From assembly GCA_007123015.1 (NCBI GenBank), contig SKSL01000186.1, positions 1-32,726 on the forward strand: a DNA stretch of 32,726 nt, in the 5' to 3' direction. Within the stretch, counting starts at the first letter, position 1; each line of letters opens with the position of its first letter. Origin of the DNA: Natronohydrobacter sp. (GTDB lineage: Bacteria > Pseudomonadota > Alphaproteobacteria > Rhodobacterales > Rhodobacteraceae). The translations under genes and the position numbers were made by a program. Below, piece by piece: positions 1 to 9,344 of the stretch. Below the pieces are notes generated by a model, which saw only the letters and a program-made list of their open reading frames with translations, was not told the origin of the DNA and made no database searches.

Positions 1-1425
1 CTGGGTCATTTGCGCCAGCGCATCCTGCGGTTGCGAGAACCCGAAGCCCCGGAAGTCGAGATAATCCCAAGGCTCCAGATCCTGCACCCTGTGCGTGCCC
101 GCGTCCGACTGCTGGAAGCGGAACACATCCGCCATCGGACCACCCCACAGCTCGTTCACCCCCGAACCACCGTCAAGCACATCATCCACCCCCTGCGCGC
201 GGATCCAGTCGCGCAAGCCCGGGGTCGTGGCGTTGATGAACTCAGCTGATTGCGCGAAATCGCCCACGATTTCTGGACGGGAAACCCCGCTGTCGAGCTG
301 CGCAACCCATTCTGCAAATCCGTCTGCATCCGCATCGCGCCCCAGCATATTCTGGTAGAGCAGCGTGACAAACGCCGTGTTGTCCTGATCACCATATGTA
401 TTCTGGAACTCGAGGCTTCGGACGAAACCGTTGATCACTTCCAGAATAGGCATACCCTCGGACAGCGCGTCGAGCCAGCCTTGAAACCCTGCCTGATCCG
501 GTTCGCGCCCAAGCGTCGCCTGATAGAGCCGATAGACATCGCCCTGCCAGAAGGCTGGGTCGCGCGCGAGCGTGAATTCGGTTGCCGCCGCATTGGTTGC
601 ATCAATGAACTCGGCAGATTGCGCGAAGTCCAGGAGCACCTCTACCCGTGACTGCCCCGCTTCGAGCGCCGTCACCCAACCTGCAAGGCCGCGTGGATCA
701 GGATCAGCGCCCAGAACATTCTGGTAAAGCAGCGTCACGAACCCGGCATCGTCGAGCGTTTCATGCGCATTCACAAACTCCGGGCTGTCGACGATACCTG
801 CAGCAACGCCGATCAGCGTATTGAACCCGAGTGCAAGCTGTTCGGTCCAGTCTGTCAATCCGCGCGCATCGGGCTCGCGCCCCAGCGTCGCTTGATAAAG
901 CCGGTAGACAGTGCGGCCCAGATCGAGATCATAGGCTGCCTGAAAACCGTCCCCGAAGAGAGTATCATTGCGCACGATCACGTGATCGCTGTCTGGTCCG
1001 AAAAGAAGGGCATAGGCGACAGAATCATCAGAAAATGTGCTGTCGCCGGCGACCGTGATCTGATCCCCGAGCCAAACAGGGATCGTGGTCACATAGCCAA
1101 CCTGATCGGAACCTGAACTGTCCGCCACCCAGAAGACCGCCCCGGTTTCACCTGTTGTGATATTCTCCAAAGTTGCGCGGGCCTGCGACCAAATACCTGT
1201 CCCGTCATATTCGACGCCATCCAGAATGAATGGACCGACGACACGCTGCTGCTCTCCGGTGTTGGGCGAATTTGTGAAATAACCCGGGGCTTCTTGAAAC
1301 AAGGGATCATCGTCGAAAATCGTGACGATGTCAGGGGCACCAGATACGGTGACCGTGCCCCTCAAGCTGAAACCTGGGAACCCACCAAAATCGTCAAGAC
1401 TGAAAACATAGACTTGGTTTTCCAT
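1..1425 (-). CDS. DUF4214 domain-containing protein with RTX-like C-terminal segment (partial, runs off left edge)
   Basis: Reverse complement from ATG at 1425 is open for 475 codons to the window edge (MENQVYVFSLDDFGGFPGFSLRGTVTVSG...VYRLYQATLGREPDARGLTDWTEQL...FVTLLYQNVLGADPDPRGLAGWV...AQSAEFI...VLDGGSGVNELWGG). Repeated LYQ-x-LGRxPDxxGxxxW motifs are typical of DUF4214. Absent from the ORF track because it is open at the edge. Confidence 0.85.
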   Translation of the reverse strand, partial: MENQVYVFSLDDFGGFPGFSLRGTVTVSGAPDIVTIFDDDPLFQEAPGYFTNSPNTGEQQRVVGPFILDGVEYDGTGIWSQARATLENITTGETGAVFWVADSSGSDQVGYVTTIPVWLGDQITVAGDSTFSDDSVAYALLFGPDSDHVIVRNDTLFGDGFQAAYDLDLGRTVYRLYQATLGREPDARGLTDWTEQLALGFNTLIGVAAGIVDSPEFVNAHETLDDAGFVTLLYQNVLGADPDPRGLAGWVTALEAGQSRVEVLLDFAQSAEFIDATNAAATEFTLARDPAFWQGDVYRLYQATLGREPDQAGFQGWLDALSEGMPILEVINGFVRSLEFQNTYGDQDNTAFVTLLYQNMLGRDADADGFAEWVAQLDSGVSRPEIVGDFAQSAEFINATTPGLRDWIRAQGVDDVLDGGSGVNELWGGPMADVFRFQQSDAGTHRVQDLEPWDYLDFRGFGFSQPQDALAQMTQ

Positions 1426-1746
1426 AAGTGCTTTCTCCGGGAAGCTGATTGTGAAATGCAGTGGTAGGAAGCGCGCTGCACTGCCTGGTGCCAACGCGAC
1501 AAGCAAGATTGTGTCATTGATCACTTCTTTGCAATAATAATGTGACGGAATGGCCTGCGGACCGCAGCCGAGAATGTCTGCACCCTCTGATGCAAGACAG
1601 ATGACGACTGCACCAGATGAAGCCCTTGCGCGCGTGGCGCGGCCGTGAAACGCGCCGCTTTCAGCCTCGGCACCTTTGCTATTGCCGGGCGTGCGGTGTT
1701 GTCAAAACACTGGTGCAGCCCTGCATTTCTCGGGTAACACGACCGC

Positions 1747-2619
1747 ATGACGCAGGAGAGTTCAGGGTCCTATATCGCGCGCATTCGGGCAGCCCTGCCC
1801 GTGTTGCACCCGAGTGAGCGGCGCCTTGCTGATACGATCCTGTCCTTTCCGGGGGAAATCGCCAGCTATTCGGCGACAGAGCTGGCGCAACTGGCCAATG
1901 TGTCCAATGCGACAGTGACCCGCTTCGTGCGCCGCCTGGGCTATGAAAATTTCGATGCCGCACGTCATGCCGCGCGGGCCAGTCAGCAGACCGGGGCGGC
2001 GGTGTTTCGTGTCTCTGCCAGCGATCAGGGACCAGAGGCCGCGCTCATGGCGCAGATCGCGCAGGGCGAGCAGAATGTCGAAAAGAGTTTCGCGGCCATC
2101 TCGCTGGCCGAGATCGATGATCTGGCCGATGCAATTCTGGCGGCGGGGCGCATCTGGATCATCGGCTTTCGGACTGCGCAGGCTTTCGCATTTTACCTTG
2201 GGGCGCAAGTGGGTCAGGCTGTACCGAATGTGACAGTGCTGCCCTTGCCAGGTCAAACTTTGGCAGAAAACCTCGAAAGCATCGCAGAGGGCGATGTAGT
2301 GATTGTCTTCGCGCTGCGGCGCACAGTTCGCCAACTGACCAGCCTGTGCCGCGAATTACGCCAGACCCCCGCACGCGCGGCGCTGATCAGCGATGTCAAG
2401 CCGCAGACAGGCGCAGACATGACCCCCTTCGAGGCAGAGCTGGCCCCGCAATGGCGCCTGCGGCTGCATACGACAGCCCCTGGCCCCCTGTTCAACCACG
2501 CGGCTGTGATGGCATTCTGCCACATACTCGCCACACGCGTGCTGGAGCGCGCGGGCACCGAGGGCCGCAAGCGTTTGCTGGCCATAGAAGTTCTGCATGA
2601 TTCGCTTGGCGAGTTCTGA
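1747..2619 (+). CDS. MurR/RpiR family transcriptional regulator (HTH + SIS domain)
   Basis: 290 aa; N-terminal HTH 'SATELAQLANVSNATVTRFVRRLGYENFDAARHAAR' and a SIS-like domain 'AGRIWIIGFRTAQAFAFYLG'. Confidence 0.9.
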   Translation: MTQESSGSYIARIRAALPVLHPSERRLADTILSFPGEIASYSATELAQLANVSNATVTRFVRRLGYENFDAARHAARASQQTGAAVFRVSASDQGPEAALMAQIAQGEQNVEKSFAAISLAEIDDLADAILAAGRIWIIGFRTAQAFAFYLGAQVGQAVPNVTVLPLPGQTLAENLESIAEGDVVIVFALRRTVRQLTSLCRELRQTPARAALISDVKPQTGADMTPFEAELAPQWRLRLHTTAPGPLFNHAAVMAFCHILATRVLERAGTEGRKRLLAIEVLHDSLGEF

Positions 2620-2809
2620 CGGACACATTCATAGATCGCCCCGAAGATAAGCAATCATCCTGTTTTCGCGTAGTTTTCATGCAAAAACCTGCGCATTGGC
2701 GATCTTTTATTACGTGAAAATTATTTTTCTTGTGCTATGATCATGAAAATATCTTACCACAAACAGGCCACCGCAGGCGTTCTGGAAATCCAATACAAGA
2801 GGTCTCAAG

Positions 2810-3787
2810 ATGTCGTTCAAACTTCACCTATCCGCTCTTGCCACATCGGTCGCGCTCATCGTGCCGGGACTGGCGCAGGCGCAAGTGCTGCAGATCAACT
2901 CGTCCCTGCCCGATGGCAGCTTCGCCCATGCCTTCCTGCTGGAATTCAAGGACCGGGTCGAAGCCGAAATCCCCAGCATGGATGTGCAGATTTTCATGGG
3001 CAATACGCTCGGTTCGGAAGAAGATGTGTTGCAGGGTCTGGGATTTGGTACGCATCACGCCTCGCTCTCGGCCTCGGCCGTTGTGCAGATCAACCCGCGC
3101 ACAGCCGTTTTTGACCTGCCCTATCTGTTCGAAAACCGCGATCAGGTAATGGAATTCGCGGCCTCGCCCGCCTTTGACTTGATTGCAGAAGGCTTTGAAG
3201 GACGCGGCATGGTGCTGGCCGCGCTCTGGGATAACGGCTTTCGCGTGATCACCAACAAGGTGCGGCCCATTGTGACGCCTGAGGACATGCGCGGGTTGCG
3301 CATCCGGACACCCACGTCGCGCCAGCGCGTCGCCATGTTCAACAGCCTCGGCGCAAATGCCACACCGCTTTCCTTTGGTGAGGTCTATTCGGGGCTTGAT
3401 CAAGGTGTGATCGACGGGCAGGAGAACCCGGCACAGATAGCCGCAAGCGCGCGCTTCTATGAAGTTCAGAATTACCTGTCGCTGTCGAACCATGTCTATC
3501 TGCCGACCTTCATGCTCTTCGGGCAACCCTGGCTGAACGCCCAGACCCCGGAAGTGCAGGAAACCCTGCTGCGCATTGCCGCCGAGACCGCCCCCTGGAC
3601 CTTTGCTTGGGGTGACGAAACCGATGCGCGTATTCTCGAAGAACTGGCTGACAAGATCGAGATCAATGAGATTGATTTCGAAGCCTTTCAGGCCGCAGCC
3701 CTGCCGCTCTACGATGATCCGCTCTTCGTGAATGCCATTGGCGAAGATATGATCGCCGTCACGCGCGAAGTGCTTGGCCTCGACTAG
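2810..3787 (+). CDS. TRAP transporter substrate-binding protein, DctP family
   Basis: 325 aa; signal peptide MSFKLHLSALATSVALIVPGLAQAQ; 'GLRIRTPTSRQRVAMFNSLGANATPLSFGEVYSGLDQGVIDGQENP' is the DctP signature. Confidence 0.95.
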   Translation: MSFKLHLSALATSVALIVPGLAQAQVLQINSSLPDGSFAHAFLLEFKDRVEAEIPSMDVQIFMGNTLGSEEDVLQGLGFGTHHASLSASAVVQINPRTAVFDLPYLFENRDQVMEFAASPAFDLIAEGFEGRGMVLAALWDNGFRVITNKVRPIVTPEDMRGLRIRTPTSRQRVAMFNSLGANATPLSFGEVYSGLDQGVIDGQENPAQIAASARFYEVQNYLSLSNHVYLPTFMLFGQPWLNAQTPEVQETLLRIAAETAPWTFAWGDETDARILEELADKIEINEIDFEAFQAAALPLYDDPLFVNAIGEDMIAVTREVLGLD

Positions 3788-3812
3788 GGCATATCGTTTT
3801 CGCATGTCGAAA

Positions 3813-3891
3813 GCTCGGAACCGGTAACCCTTTCCGAGCGACAGGCTCTGAGCCAAGGTTCAATCGGCCCGGCACCAAGAACCGGGCCGAT
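3813..3891 (+). terminator. Two tandem intergenic hairpins between TRAP SBP and small permease
   Basis: GCTCGGAA (3813-3820)/TTCCGAGC (3832-3839) and ATCGGCCCGG (3863-3872)/CCGGGCCGAT (3882-3891). No strong T tract, so an attenuator or 3'-end stabiliser rather than a full terminator. Confidence 0.6.
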
Positions 3892-3919
3892 CTGCATCCC
3901 CACACCACAGGAGACTCTC

Positions 3920-4441
3920 ATGGAACGTCTCGAAACTGCCATTCTCTGGCTCGACCGGCTGATGTGCCGCGCGCTGGACATCTTTACCATCGTTGTCGCT
4001 GGTATGTTGTTGATCCTTCTGAATTACGCCGTCTTCGCGCGCTTTATCCTGAACTCCTCCGTGTCCTGGGGCGAAGAATTGCCCGCACATATTCTGGCGA
4101 TGCTGACCTTTATCGGCGCGGCCTATCTGACGCGGACCAATGAGCATCTGGGCTTCGATTCCTTTGTGCGGATCCTCAATCTGGGTGTGCAGCGCATCGT
4201 CCTGTGCCTCAATCAAGTCCTGATGGCAGGATTTGGCGCAATGCTGTTCTGGTATGGCGGCAAGGCGGCGCTCAGCTTCGCGGGCCGGACCCTGATTTCG
4301 GTCGATCTGCCGATGATTCTGTTTCGCGGGGCCATGCCTGTCGGCGGCGCATTGATCGTGCTGATCTGCTCCGTGCGATTGATCGCGATCATCACGGGCC
4401 GGGTCAATCCTGGCGAGCTTTTGCCCGAAGGAGATGGCTGA
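3920..4441 (+). CDS. TRAP transporter small permease (DctQ family)
   Basis: 173 aa with four hydrophobic segments; 'VSWGEELPAHILAMLTFIGAAYLTRTNEHLGFD' is DctQ-like. Confidence 0.92.
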   Translation: MERLETAILWLDRLMCRALDIFTIVVAGMLLILLNYAVFARFILNSSVSWGEELPAHILAMLTFIGAAYLTRTNEHLGFDSFVRILNLGVQRIVLCLNQVLMAGFGAMLFWYGGKAALSFAGRTLISVDLPMILFRGAMPVGGALIVLICSVRLIAIITGRVNPGELLPEGDG

Positions 4442-5733
4442 TGATCATCGCTCCTGGATATGTCATTCTGATCCTGCTCATCGGGTTGCTGATGATGGGC
4501 GTGCCGATTGCCTATGTGCTGGGCATCACGGCCACTGTGATGATCGTGCTCGATCCCGCCGTTGTGCCGATGATCATCGGGCTGATCCCCTTTGGCGGGG
4601 CCAATAACTACCTGCTGGTCGCGGCCCTTCTGTTCATGATCGCAGGCGAAGTGATGAATCAGGGCAAGATCGCGGAAAAGCTGCTCGCCTTCGCTTCATC
4701 GCTGGTGGGCCACATTCGCGGCGGGTTGGCGCATGTCAACATCCTGACCTCGCTGTTCTTTTCCGAGATTTCGGGCACAGCGACCTCGGACGCGGCGGCG
4801 ATCGGCTCGGTGATGATACCGCAGATGAAAAAGCGCGGCTATTCAGCGGCTTTTGCTGCGGCTGTCACCTCGACCTCGGCCACGATGGCGATTATCGTGC
4901 CGCCCTCGCTTAACCTGATCCTTTATGCCTATGTCGCCAATGCCTCGATTGCCGAGTTGTTCGCCGCAGGCATCCTGCCGGGCTTTCTGGTCTGCTTCCT
5001 GCTGCTGATGACGGCCTATATCATTGCCGTGATCAAGGGCTTTCCCACCGAAGGCGCCTTCAGCTTCGCCCGCGTCATCGACACAGGCAAGGACGCCGCC
5101 CTGCCGCTGACGCTGCCGATCCTGATCCTTGTGGGGATCCTTGGTGGTATATTCACAGCCACCGAAGCCGGTGCCGTGGCGGCGCTCTGGTCCATCGTTA
5201 TGGCAGCCCTAGTCTACCGGACTCTCAGCTGGTCCAGCTTTGTCGATACGCTGCGCATTGCGGGCAAGCGCTCGGCCATGCTGATGTTCATCGTCGCGAC
5301 CTCGACGCTTCTGGGCTGGTATCTGACCAACCAGCGCATCCCGCAGGACATTGCCAACGCAATCCTGGGCATCTCGGACAATTACTGGGTCGTGCTGCTG
5401 GCGATCAATGTCTTCTTCCTGCTGGCAGGTACCATCGTGCATGGCACACCTGCGATCCTGATGCTGGTGCCGATCTTCCTGCCACTGGCCGATCAGTTGG
5501 GGATCGACCGGGTGCATTTCGGGCTGATCATCACGATCAATCTCGGCATCGGGCAGCAGACCCCGCCCGTGGCGTCGGTGGTGCTGATCACCTGCTCGAT
5601 CGCGAAAATCTCGATCGGCAAGATCATCCCGCCGCTGATGACCTTCATCGGGGCGATGCTGGTGGCGCTGACGCTGGTCAATATCTTCCCGGCGATCTCG
5701 CTCTGGTTGCCCTCTGTCATTCTGGGGTCGTGA
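4441..5733 (+). CDS. TRAP transporter large permease (DctM family)
   Basis: ATG at 4441 overlaps the dctQ stop (TGATG); the listed ORF from 4204 has a spurious N-terminal extension. 'FFSEISGTATSDAAAIGSVMIPQMKKRGYSAAFAAAVTSTSATMAIIVPPS' is diagnostic of DctM. Confidence 0.95.
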   Translation: MIIAPGYVILILLIGLLMMGVPIAYVLGITATVMIVLDPAVVPMIIGLIPFGGANNYLLVAALLFMIAGEVMNQGKIAEKLLAFASSLVGHIRGGLAHVNILTSLFFSEISGTATSDAAAIGSVMIPQMKKRGYSAAFAAAVTSTSATMAIIVPPSLNLILYAYVANASIAELFAAGILPGFLVCFLLLMTAYIIAVIKGFPTEGAFSFARVIDTGKDAALPLTLPILILVGILGGIFTATEAGAVAALWSIVMAALVYRTLSWSSFVDTLRIAGKRSAMLMFIVATSTLLGWYLTNQRIPQDIANAILGISDNYWVVLLAINVFFLLAGTIVHGTPAILMLVPIFLPLADQLGIDRVHFGLIITINLGIGQQTPPVASVVLITCSIAKISIGKIIPPLMTFIGAMLVALTLVNIFPAISLWLPSVILGS

Positions 5734-5735
5734 CC

Positions 5736-6431
5736 ATGCGCGTATTGATCATCAACCCGAACTCTTCGGTCACAGTCACGGCGCGGATCGATGCCGCTGC
5801 GCAACGCGCCGCCCAGCCGGGCGAAGAGATCACCACAATCCGGGCGCAAGGCGCGCCCGAATTGATCGTCACGCCAGAAGATGCGCGCCGTGCCGAAATG
5901 GCCGTTGTGCAAACCTTGTCCGACTGGAAGGGCCCTGTGGATGGCGTCATTCTGGCCTCTTTCGGGGATACTGGACTGGACGCTGTGCGCGCGCAGACAG
6001 ACCGGCCCGTCGTGGGGATTGCGCAATCGGCCTATGCCATGGCTTCGGTGCTGGGGCCGCGCATGTCCATCGTGTCTTTCGCGCCCAGCATGGCAGAGGC
6101 GCTGCGCAAGACAGCGCTTGGCTACGGGCATCGCGACCATCTGGTGGCGATGCACATGGTCGAGGGCGCGCAATGGGACGACCCGGGCGAGATTCAGGTC
6201 GCGCTCGCGCCGCAACTTCTGGACCTGTGCCAGCACTCGGCGCGCGTGGATGGGGTGAACAGCATCATCCTGGGCGGCGGGCCACTGGCCGGTCTGGCCG
6301 CGCATTTGCAGCCTGAAGTCCCGGTCCCGGTGATCGACGGCACGACCGCGGCGATTGCGACCCTGCGTGTCGCGCTCAGCCAGCCGCCCCGCCAGGGGGA
6401 TAATCACTTGCGACAGGTGGCGCTTGGCTGA
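5736..6431 (+). CDS. Aspartate/glutamate (hydantoin-type) racemase family protein
   Basis: MRVLIINPNSSVTVTARIDAAAQ... with 'VDGVILASFGDTGLDAVRAQTDRPVVGIAQSAYAMAS' and 'GVNSIILGGGPLAGLA'. Alternative GTG start at 5730 overlaps the dctM stop. Confidence 0.85.
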   Translation: MRVLIINPNSSVTVTARIDAAAQRAAQPGEEITTIRAQGAPELIVTPEDARRAEMAVVQTLSDWKGPVDGVILASFGDTGLDAVRAQTDRPVVGIAQSAYAMASVLGPRMSIVSFAPSMAEALRKTALGYGHRDHLVAMHMVEGAQWDDPGEIQVALAPQLLDLCQHSARVDGVNSIILGGGPLAGLAAHLQPEVPVPVIDGTTAAIATLRVALSQPPRQGDNHLRQVALG

Positions 6432-7602
6432 CATCAGCCCTGCCACGCGCGCCAAGCTGCATTTCGGGCTGATCTTCATGGCCCATGCGCTAGGCGCGAT
6501 GTCGCTCTTGTCGGTACTGACCGCCGGGCCGCAACTGGTGGCGGCGCTCGGGGTGACGCCCGTGCAAATCGGCGCGCTGGCCAGTGTCTATTCGGCGACC
6601 TTGGCGGCCGCTTCCCTGCCCGCAGGGTTGCTGACGGATCGGCTGGGCACGCGGAACGCGCTGGCTTTGGCTGCAGCCATCATCGGCTGCGGTCTGTTGC
6701 TGGCTGCGGGTGCCACAGAGGTGGTACAGCTCGGTGCCGGGGTTGCGCTCTGCGGGGCTGGATACGGGCTGATCAACCCGGCAGCGGGCCTGGCCATCAC
6801 CTTGTGGTTCACACCAAAATGGCGCGCGACGCTTCTTAGCCTGAAGCAGACCGGCGTGCCGGCAGGGGCGGCGCTTGGCAGCCTGACTGCACTGGCCGGG
6901 CCAAGCTGGGGCTGGCAGGCCGGACTGCTTTGCGCGGCTGTGATCGCGCTGACAGCGAGCGTGCTTTTCATGACAACCCTGCCCGGTGGCGCAGTGCGCC
7001 CTGCCCGGCCTGCGACACAGCGCAATGCTGCCTTAGAGACACTTGCCCTGCCGGGCCTGAGCCGCGCCAGTCTGGCGGCAGGGGTGACCAATGGCATCCA
7101 GTTCGCGCTCTGGGCGCATGTCCCCGATCTGCTGCAACGGCTGTCGGGATCCGGCACTGCGCTTCTGGGGCTCGGGCTGGGCGCGCTGCATCTGGGCACA
7201 TTTCTCGGGCGGGTCTTCTGGGGTGCCGCAACCGACAGGTTGTTGCGCGGAAATCCCGCGCGCGCGCTCTGGTGGCTGTGTCTGGTGGGTCTTGGGGGTG
7301 TGACCCTGCTTTCAGCAGCAGCGCTTGCAATGAGCCCGATCATAAGCGTGCTGGCCTGTCTGGTGCTGGGCTTCACGGCCTGCGCAGCCGTCGGGCTGCA
7401 TGTTGCCCTGACTGTGCAGCTTGCCCCGGATCATCTGCTGGGTGGCGCGATGGGCTATACAATGCTTGTGACCAATCTCGGCGGTATTCTCATGCCGCTT
7501 CTTTTTGGGCTGAGCATTGCCTTCGCCGGGATAACCGGTGCGGTGCTGGCCCTCGCTGCAGCACTGGCCATAGCGCTTTTCGTACTGCGCCGCTTCCAGT
7601 GA
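6424..7602 (+). CDS. MFS transporter
   Basis: ORF listed from 6355; likely TTG start at 6424 overlapping the racemase stop. Multiple TM helices, 'AGLLTDRLGTRNALALAAAIIGCGLLLAAG' motif-A-like loop. Confidence 0.85.
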   Translation: MADISPATRAKLHFGLIFMAHALGAMSLLSVLTAGPQLVAALGVTPVQIGALASVYSATLAAASLPAGLLTDRLGTRNALALAAAIIGCGLLLAAGATEVVQLGAGVALCGAGYGLINPAAGLAITLWFTPKWRATLLSLKQTGVPAGAALGSLTALAGPSWGWQAGLLCAAVIALTASVLFMTTLPGGAVRPARPATQRNAALETLALPGLSRASLAAGVTNGIQFALWAHVPDLLQRLSGSGTALLGLGLGALHLGTFLGRVFWGAATDRLLRGNPARALWWLCLVGLGGVTLLSAAALAMSPIISVLACLVLGFTACAAVGLHVALTVQLAPDHLLGGAMGYTMLVTNLGGILMPLLFGLSIAFAGITGAVLALAAALAIALFVLRRFQ

Positions 7603-7622
7603 CGCAGGCCCCCGCGCCAAGG

Positions 7623-9287
7623 TTATTTGTTCATGGCCCGGCTAAGAATGATCACAGGCAAAATACCCACGGCCACAATAAGCAGGGCCGAGGTCGAGGC
7701 CTCTTCGAGCCGCCCGTCCTGCGCCAGCCGAAAGGTGCGAATGGCCAATGTGTCGAAATTGAACGGCCGCAGGATCAGCGTCGCGGGCAGTTCCTTCATC
7801 ACATCGGCAAAGACAAAGATCGCCGCCGCCAGCACGCCCCGGCGCAAGAGCGGCACATGCACGCGCATCAGCACGCCAGACGGGCTTTCGCCCAGATTGC
7901 GCGCCGCGTCATCCATGCTGGGCGGGATGCGCTGAAACGCCGTGTCCACGGTTTTCAGCGCCACGGCCAGATAGCGCACGACATAGGCAAAGAGTAGCGC
8001 CACAATGGTCCCGCTCAGCAACAGCCCGGTCGAGATACCGAAATTTGCGCGCATGAAACTGTCCACTGTGTTGTCGAAAAACCCCAGCGGGGTCAGCACA
8101 CCCACAGCGATCACGGCACCGGGCATCGCGTAGCCCATGGACGCGGCCTGCATCGCGCCGCTGATCGCCATTCCGCCTTGCTGACGCCGCGCGTAGCTCA
8201 GGAAAACCGCAAGGCAGATCAGGATCAGCGCCGCCGCTCCGGCAAGCGTGATGCTGTTGCGGATGAAGGCGAAGAAACGCGGCCCCCAGAAGGGATCGCC
8301 TGCGATGATCGACAAGCGCAACAACTCACCCGCAGGCAGCAGGAAACCCAGCAGAACCGGGATCGCGCAAATGAGCGCGGCCAGCGCAGCCTGCTTGCGG
8401 CCAAGGGCCATGCGCTTGAGCGCGCGCGAACGTCCGCCGCGATTGGAATCGAACCGCTTGCTGCCGCGGATCACGCGCTCGATCAGAAAGGCCGTCGCCA
8501 CGAAACAGACCAGAAGCGCCGCCAGCTGCGAAGCCGCGACGGGCGAACTACGCCCGAACCAGGTCCGGAAAATTCCTGTGGTCATGGTCTGCACGCCCAG
8601 ATGCACCATGGCACCATATTCGGCCAGCGTCTCCATCGCGACAAAGGCCGCACCGGCCGCTATGGCAGGCCAGGCCATCGGCAGTGCGACCCGGCGAAAT
8701 GACTGCGCCCGACTGTAGCCCAGCGCGCGGGCCGAATCCATCATGTCCTGCGACTGGCCAAGGAAGGCCGCCCGCGAGAGCAGATAGACATAAGGGTAGA
8801 GCACCAGCGCCATCAGCATGATGGCCCCGGGCAGCGAGGCCATTTGCGGAAACCAGTAATCCCCGCGGCCCCAGCCGAAAACCTCGCGCAGCCATGTCTG
8901 GACCGGACCCCAATAGCTAAGCCGGTCGAAATAGACATAGGCGATCACATAGGCGGGCATCGCCATGGGCAGCATCAGCGCCCATTCAAAAACGCGCCTC
9001 CCCGGAAAGTCAAAGGCCGAGACCAGCCAGCCCGTCGTGACCCCGATCACGGTCGCAAGTGTCAGCACCCCGAACACCATGATCAGCGAGTTCTGCACAT
9101 AAAGCGGCAGCACGGTCGCTGCAAGCTGCGCCCAGACACCATCCGATGACATGAACACCCGGCTGAGAACTGTCACAATCGGAAGCAGGATGACCGCGAT
9201 GATCAGGACCGCGACAGTGGTCCATGGGGACAAGCGCCAGCGCCGCGCGCCAGCGGGACGCGCCTGCGTTTCCGAAACAGAGGTCAT
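7623..9287 (-). CDS. Iron(III) ABC transporter permease, FbpB-like (two fused permease domains)
   Basis: 554 aa; two BPD-type permease modules, 'YSRAQSFRRVALPMAWPAIAAGAAFVAMETLAEYGAMVHLGVQTMTTGIFRTWFGRSSPVAASQLA', typical of FbpB/SfuB. Confidence 0.9.
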   Translation of the reverse strand: MTSVSETQARPAGARRWRLSPWTTVAVLIIAVILLPIVTVLSRVFMSSDGVWAQLAATVLPLYVQNSLIMVFGVLTLATVIGVTTGWLVSAFDFPGRRVFEWALMLPMAMPAYVIAYVYFDRLSYWGPVQTWLREVFGWGRGDYWFPQMASLPGAIMLMALVLYPYVYLLSRAAFLGQSQDMMDSARALGYSRAQSFRRVALPMAWPAIAAGAAFVAMETLAEYGAMVHLGVQTMTTGIFRTWFGRSSPVAASQLAALLVCFVATAFLIERVIRGSKRFDSNRGGRSRALKRMALGRKQAALAALICAIPVLLGFLLPAGELLRLSIIAGDPFWGPRFFAFIRNSITLAGAAALILICLAVFLSYARRQQGGMAISGAMQAASMGYAMPGAVIAVGVLTPLGFFDNTVDSFMRANFGISTGLLLSGTIVALLFAYVVRYLAVALKTVDTAFQRIPPSMDDAARNLGESPSGVLMRVHVPLLRRGVLAAAIFVFADVMKELPATLILRPFNFDTLAIRTFRLAQDGRLEEASTSALLIVAVGILPVIILSRAMNK

Positions 9288-9327
9288 GATCAGCTTTCAG
9301 TTATCACGGCTATGCTCATACGAATTC

Positions 9328-9344
9328 TTGAGTGTTCTTGTCAA
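9328..9344 (-). promoter_or_regulatory. Candidate iron-responsive box (TGA-N9-TCA) upstream of the FbpB-like permease
   Basis: Minus strand TTGACAAGAACACTCAA contains TGA-N9-TCA as a palindrome, about 40 bp upstream of the start codon; it overlaps a TTGACA -35-like hexamer. Confidence 0.5.

Noticed and set aside
250-651. 133-aa plus-strand ORF at the left edge (and 763..1116)
   Set aside because: Antisense to the continuous 475-codon DUF4214 frame.
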